This document shows positions 63,153 through 64,000 of a stretch of 64,000 nt of DNA, one piece after another. Each line of letters opens with the position of its first letter. The stretch's first letter is position 1. The position numbers and the translations under genes are program-made. The notes beneath the pieces were generated by a model. The model saw only the letters and a list, made by a program, of their open reading frames with translations, made no database searches and had not been told where the DNA came from. The DNA is taken from NCBI RefSeq assembly GCF_947090785.1, contig NZ_OX352320.1, forward strand, positions 3,089,001 through 3,153,000. Direction: 5' to 3'. This DNA is from Rheinheimera sp. MM224 (GTDB taxonomy: Bacteria; Pseudomonadota; Gammaproteobacteria; Enterobacterales; Alteromonadaceae).

Positions 63153-63401
63153 TTAAGGTGTTTCGACAATCAAGGCGGTCAACTTGCGCACCAGTGGTAA
63201 TATCAATAGCAATACCGGATAAGCCACTACCCAGGATAACCCCCAGGCTCCCAACCAGATAGGCAGTTCAAAACCGCTAAAGCCAGTGCTTTTTAGCGTA
63301 CTGATCAAAGACACAATACAGCTCATAATAATGGATAAAATCAGTGGCATAACATAAGCCATAGAACGGGCCGGAAGTTTTTTAAAAAAAGTAGTCGACA
63401 T
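63153..63401 (-). CDS. DUF2798 two-span membrane protein
   Basis: An 82-residue membrane protein. KKLPARSMAYVMPLILSIIM and MSCIVSLISTLKSTGF match DUF2798, followed by ELPIWLGAWGLSWVVAYPVLL and a short basic end. Function unknown. The ATG at 63401 has GATGAG upstream; ATG 63413 is an alternative. Confidence 0.8.
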   Translation of the reverse strand: MSTTFFKKLPARSMAYVMPLILSIIMSCIVSLISTLKSTGFSGFELPIWLGAWGLSWVVAYPVLLLILPLVRKLTALIVETP

Positions 63402-63522
63402 CACAAAGCTCATCAAATAAAAACATGCTTACATCATAAAGGCTGTGCCTGATATTCCACGACAAAGCGGAACACTATGCGACTAAAATAAAAAACCGCA
63501 CACAAGCTATCAACCCGACCTA

Positions 63523-63873
63523 TTACCCTAACTTAGGCGCATCAAAGTTTTCTGGTTCATCCGTGTAAACACAGACATTCCAGTCCTGCGCTAACCCTGT
63601 TTCAGCTACGCAATAGGTCTGGAAAAAGTCTTTAATTTCATTGCGCTGACAATGGGCTTCAAAACTTTGCATGTCAGCCCAAATTTCATTAAAGACAATA
63701 GGAAAACTTTTACCTTCGGCAAAAGGGCTTGGAATATGACGGGTGACTCTGTAGTGCAGACAGGCATCTTCACGTAAGGTATTAGCCTCCAAACCTTGCA
63801 GCACTTTAAAGAGTTCCGCCTCTTTGCCTGGCTTAGGTAAAAACTGGGCTATGCAATAGACTTTTTTAGACAT
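63523..63873 (-). CDS. ABM-domain (antibiotic biosynthesis monooxygenase fold) protein
   Basis: A 116-residue ferredoxin-like alpha/beta protein of the ABM/YgiN type: KVYCIAQFLPKPGKEAELF, TLREDACLHYRVTRH and FNEIWADMQSFEAHCQRNE are the family segments. YgiN oxidises quinols; this copy's substrate is unknown. Its ATG shares one base with the upstream stop (TAATG), so it is translationally coupled to the pseudouridine synthase gene. Confidence 0.85.
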   Translation of the reverse strand: MSKKVYCIAQFLPKPGKEAELFKVLQGLEANTLREDACLHYRVTRHIPSPFAEGKSFPIVFNEIWADMQSFEAHCQRNEIKDFFQTYCVAETGLAQDWNVCVYTDEPENFDAPKLG

Positions 63874-64000
63874 TAGTTTTCCTTAGATCCGTTACTAACA
63901 GGCCAACTTTGCAGCTGACGGCTTGATTCAAATTGATGCTCCAATCCGCTAGCCGGATCGGTAAAACTCAAGCGCTTGGCCAGCAATTGCAAAGGTTGTG
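63873..64000 (-). CDS. RluA-family pseudouridine synthase, C-terminal fragment
   Basis: Only the last 42 codons are inside the window, reading to a TAA at 63875-63873. The tail QPLQLLAKRLSFTDPASGLE then HQFESS is the usual end of RluA-type synthases (AxRLxFxHPxxG). It overlaps the ABM gene's ATG as TAATG. Which RNA position it modifies cannot be told from the fragment. Confidence 0.75.
   Translation of the reverse strand, partial: QPLQLLAKRLSFTDPASGLEHQFESSRQLQSWPVSNGSKEN

Noticed and set aside
1..64000. tRNA, rRNA, CRISPR, prophage or insertion sequences
   Set aside because: No cloverleaf with a T-loop, no regularly spaced repeats, and no transposase or phage structural gene was seen on either strand.

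Overview
The window reads as a chromosomal stretch of an aquatic, aerobic gammaproteobacterium. DinG, PriC, YbaM/RsmS, ArgP/ArgO, CobB and TonB/ExbB/ExbD resemble enterobacterial and alteromonad versions. The load of secreted peptidases, TonB receptors, chemoreceptors and orphan periplasmic binding proteins is typical of Rheinheimera/Alishewanella-like Alteromonadales or Chromatiaceae. That placement is inferred from gene content, not from a marker gene. No rRNA, tRNA, CRISPR array, prophage or transposase was seen. Both ends cut genes: a DinG helicase on the left and an RluA-type pseudouridine synthase on the right.

Layout. 1-6.7 kb: a tight housekeeping run (dinG, yfcA-like, priC, a histone-deacetylase-fold enzyme), then kynA facing it, then ComFB, a previously untracked rsmS/ybaM gene and an EamA transporter. 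6.8-16.9 kb: an orphan binding protein, an ohrR-DUF1993 pair with a clear operator, cytochrome b562, PhzF, DUF445, a NIT-domain chemoreceptor with a second orphan binding protein, and a MocR regulator divergent from a GNAT-PaiB pair. 17-30.7 kb: MFS exporter, small envelope proteins, a DUF1080 glycosidase with a LacI-type operator, a giant tricorn-like protease, ltaE, a repeat lipoprotein, the argO/argP pair, a prolyl oligopeptidase and a secreted hydrolase. 30.7-37.3 kb: chemoreceptor, alpha-amylase, AraC regulator, S10 carboxypeptidase. 37.4-39.5 kb: a small-gene accessory patch of lipoproteins and unknowns with its own short repeat. 39.6-47.7 kb: binding protein, TonB receptor, a YqjD-YqjE-YqjK-like membrane trio, glpQ, EamA, and a glycosyltransferase preceded by a coupled 33-residue reading frame. 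47.9-54.2 kb: glutathione peroxidase and an iron-uptake unit (PepSY protein, Fiu-type receptor, PiuC, TonB, ExbB, ExbD). 54.3-64 kb: diguanylate cyclase, DkgB-like reductase, cobB, then three exported metalloenzymes in a row (tyrosinase, multicopper oxidase, PhoX-like phosphatase), DUF2798, an ABM monooxygenase and the partial pseudouridine synthase.

How the parts connect. A 24-bp perfect palindrome upstream of the glutathione peroxidase matches 19 of 24 bases of the site upstream of ohrR, about 40 kb away. This suggests one organic-peroxide regulon. A Fur-like box precedes the siderophore receptor, whose downstream genes overlap or abut. Two different LacI-type palindromes precede the DUF1080 enzyme and the alpha-amylase.

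Intergenic DNA carries two full-length ERIC-like elements (about 128 bp, with the diagnostic central core), one decayed half copy, and a small family of GTAG-type REP hairpins lying just downstream of stop codons. The best candidates for something undescribed are the copper/PhoX secretion cluster, the shared peroxide operator, the WxAxGF-repeat lipoprotein, and the DinG lacking one iron-sulfur cysteine.
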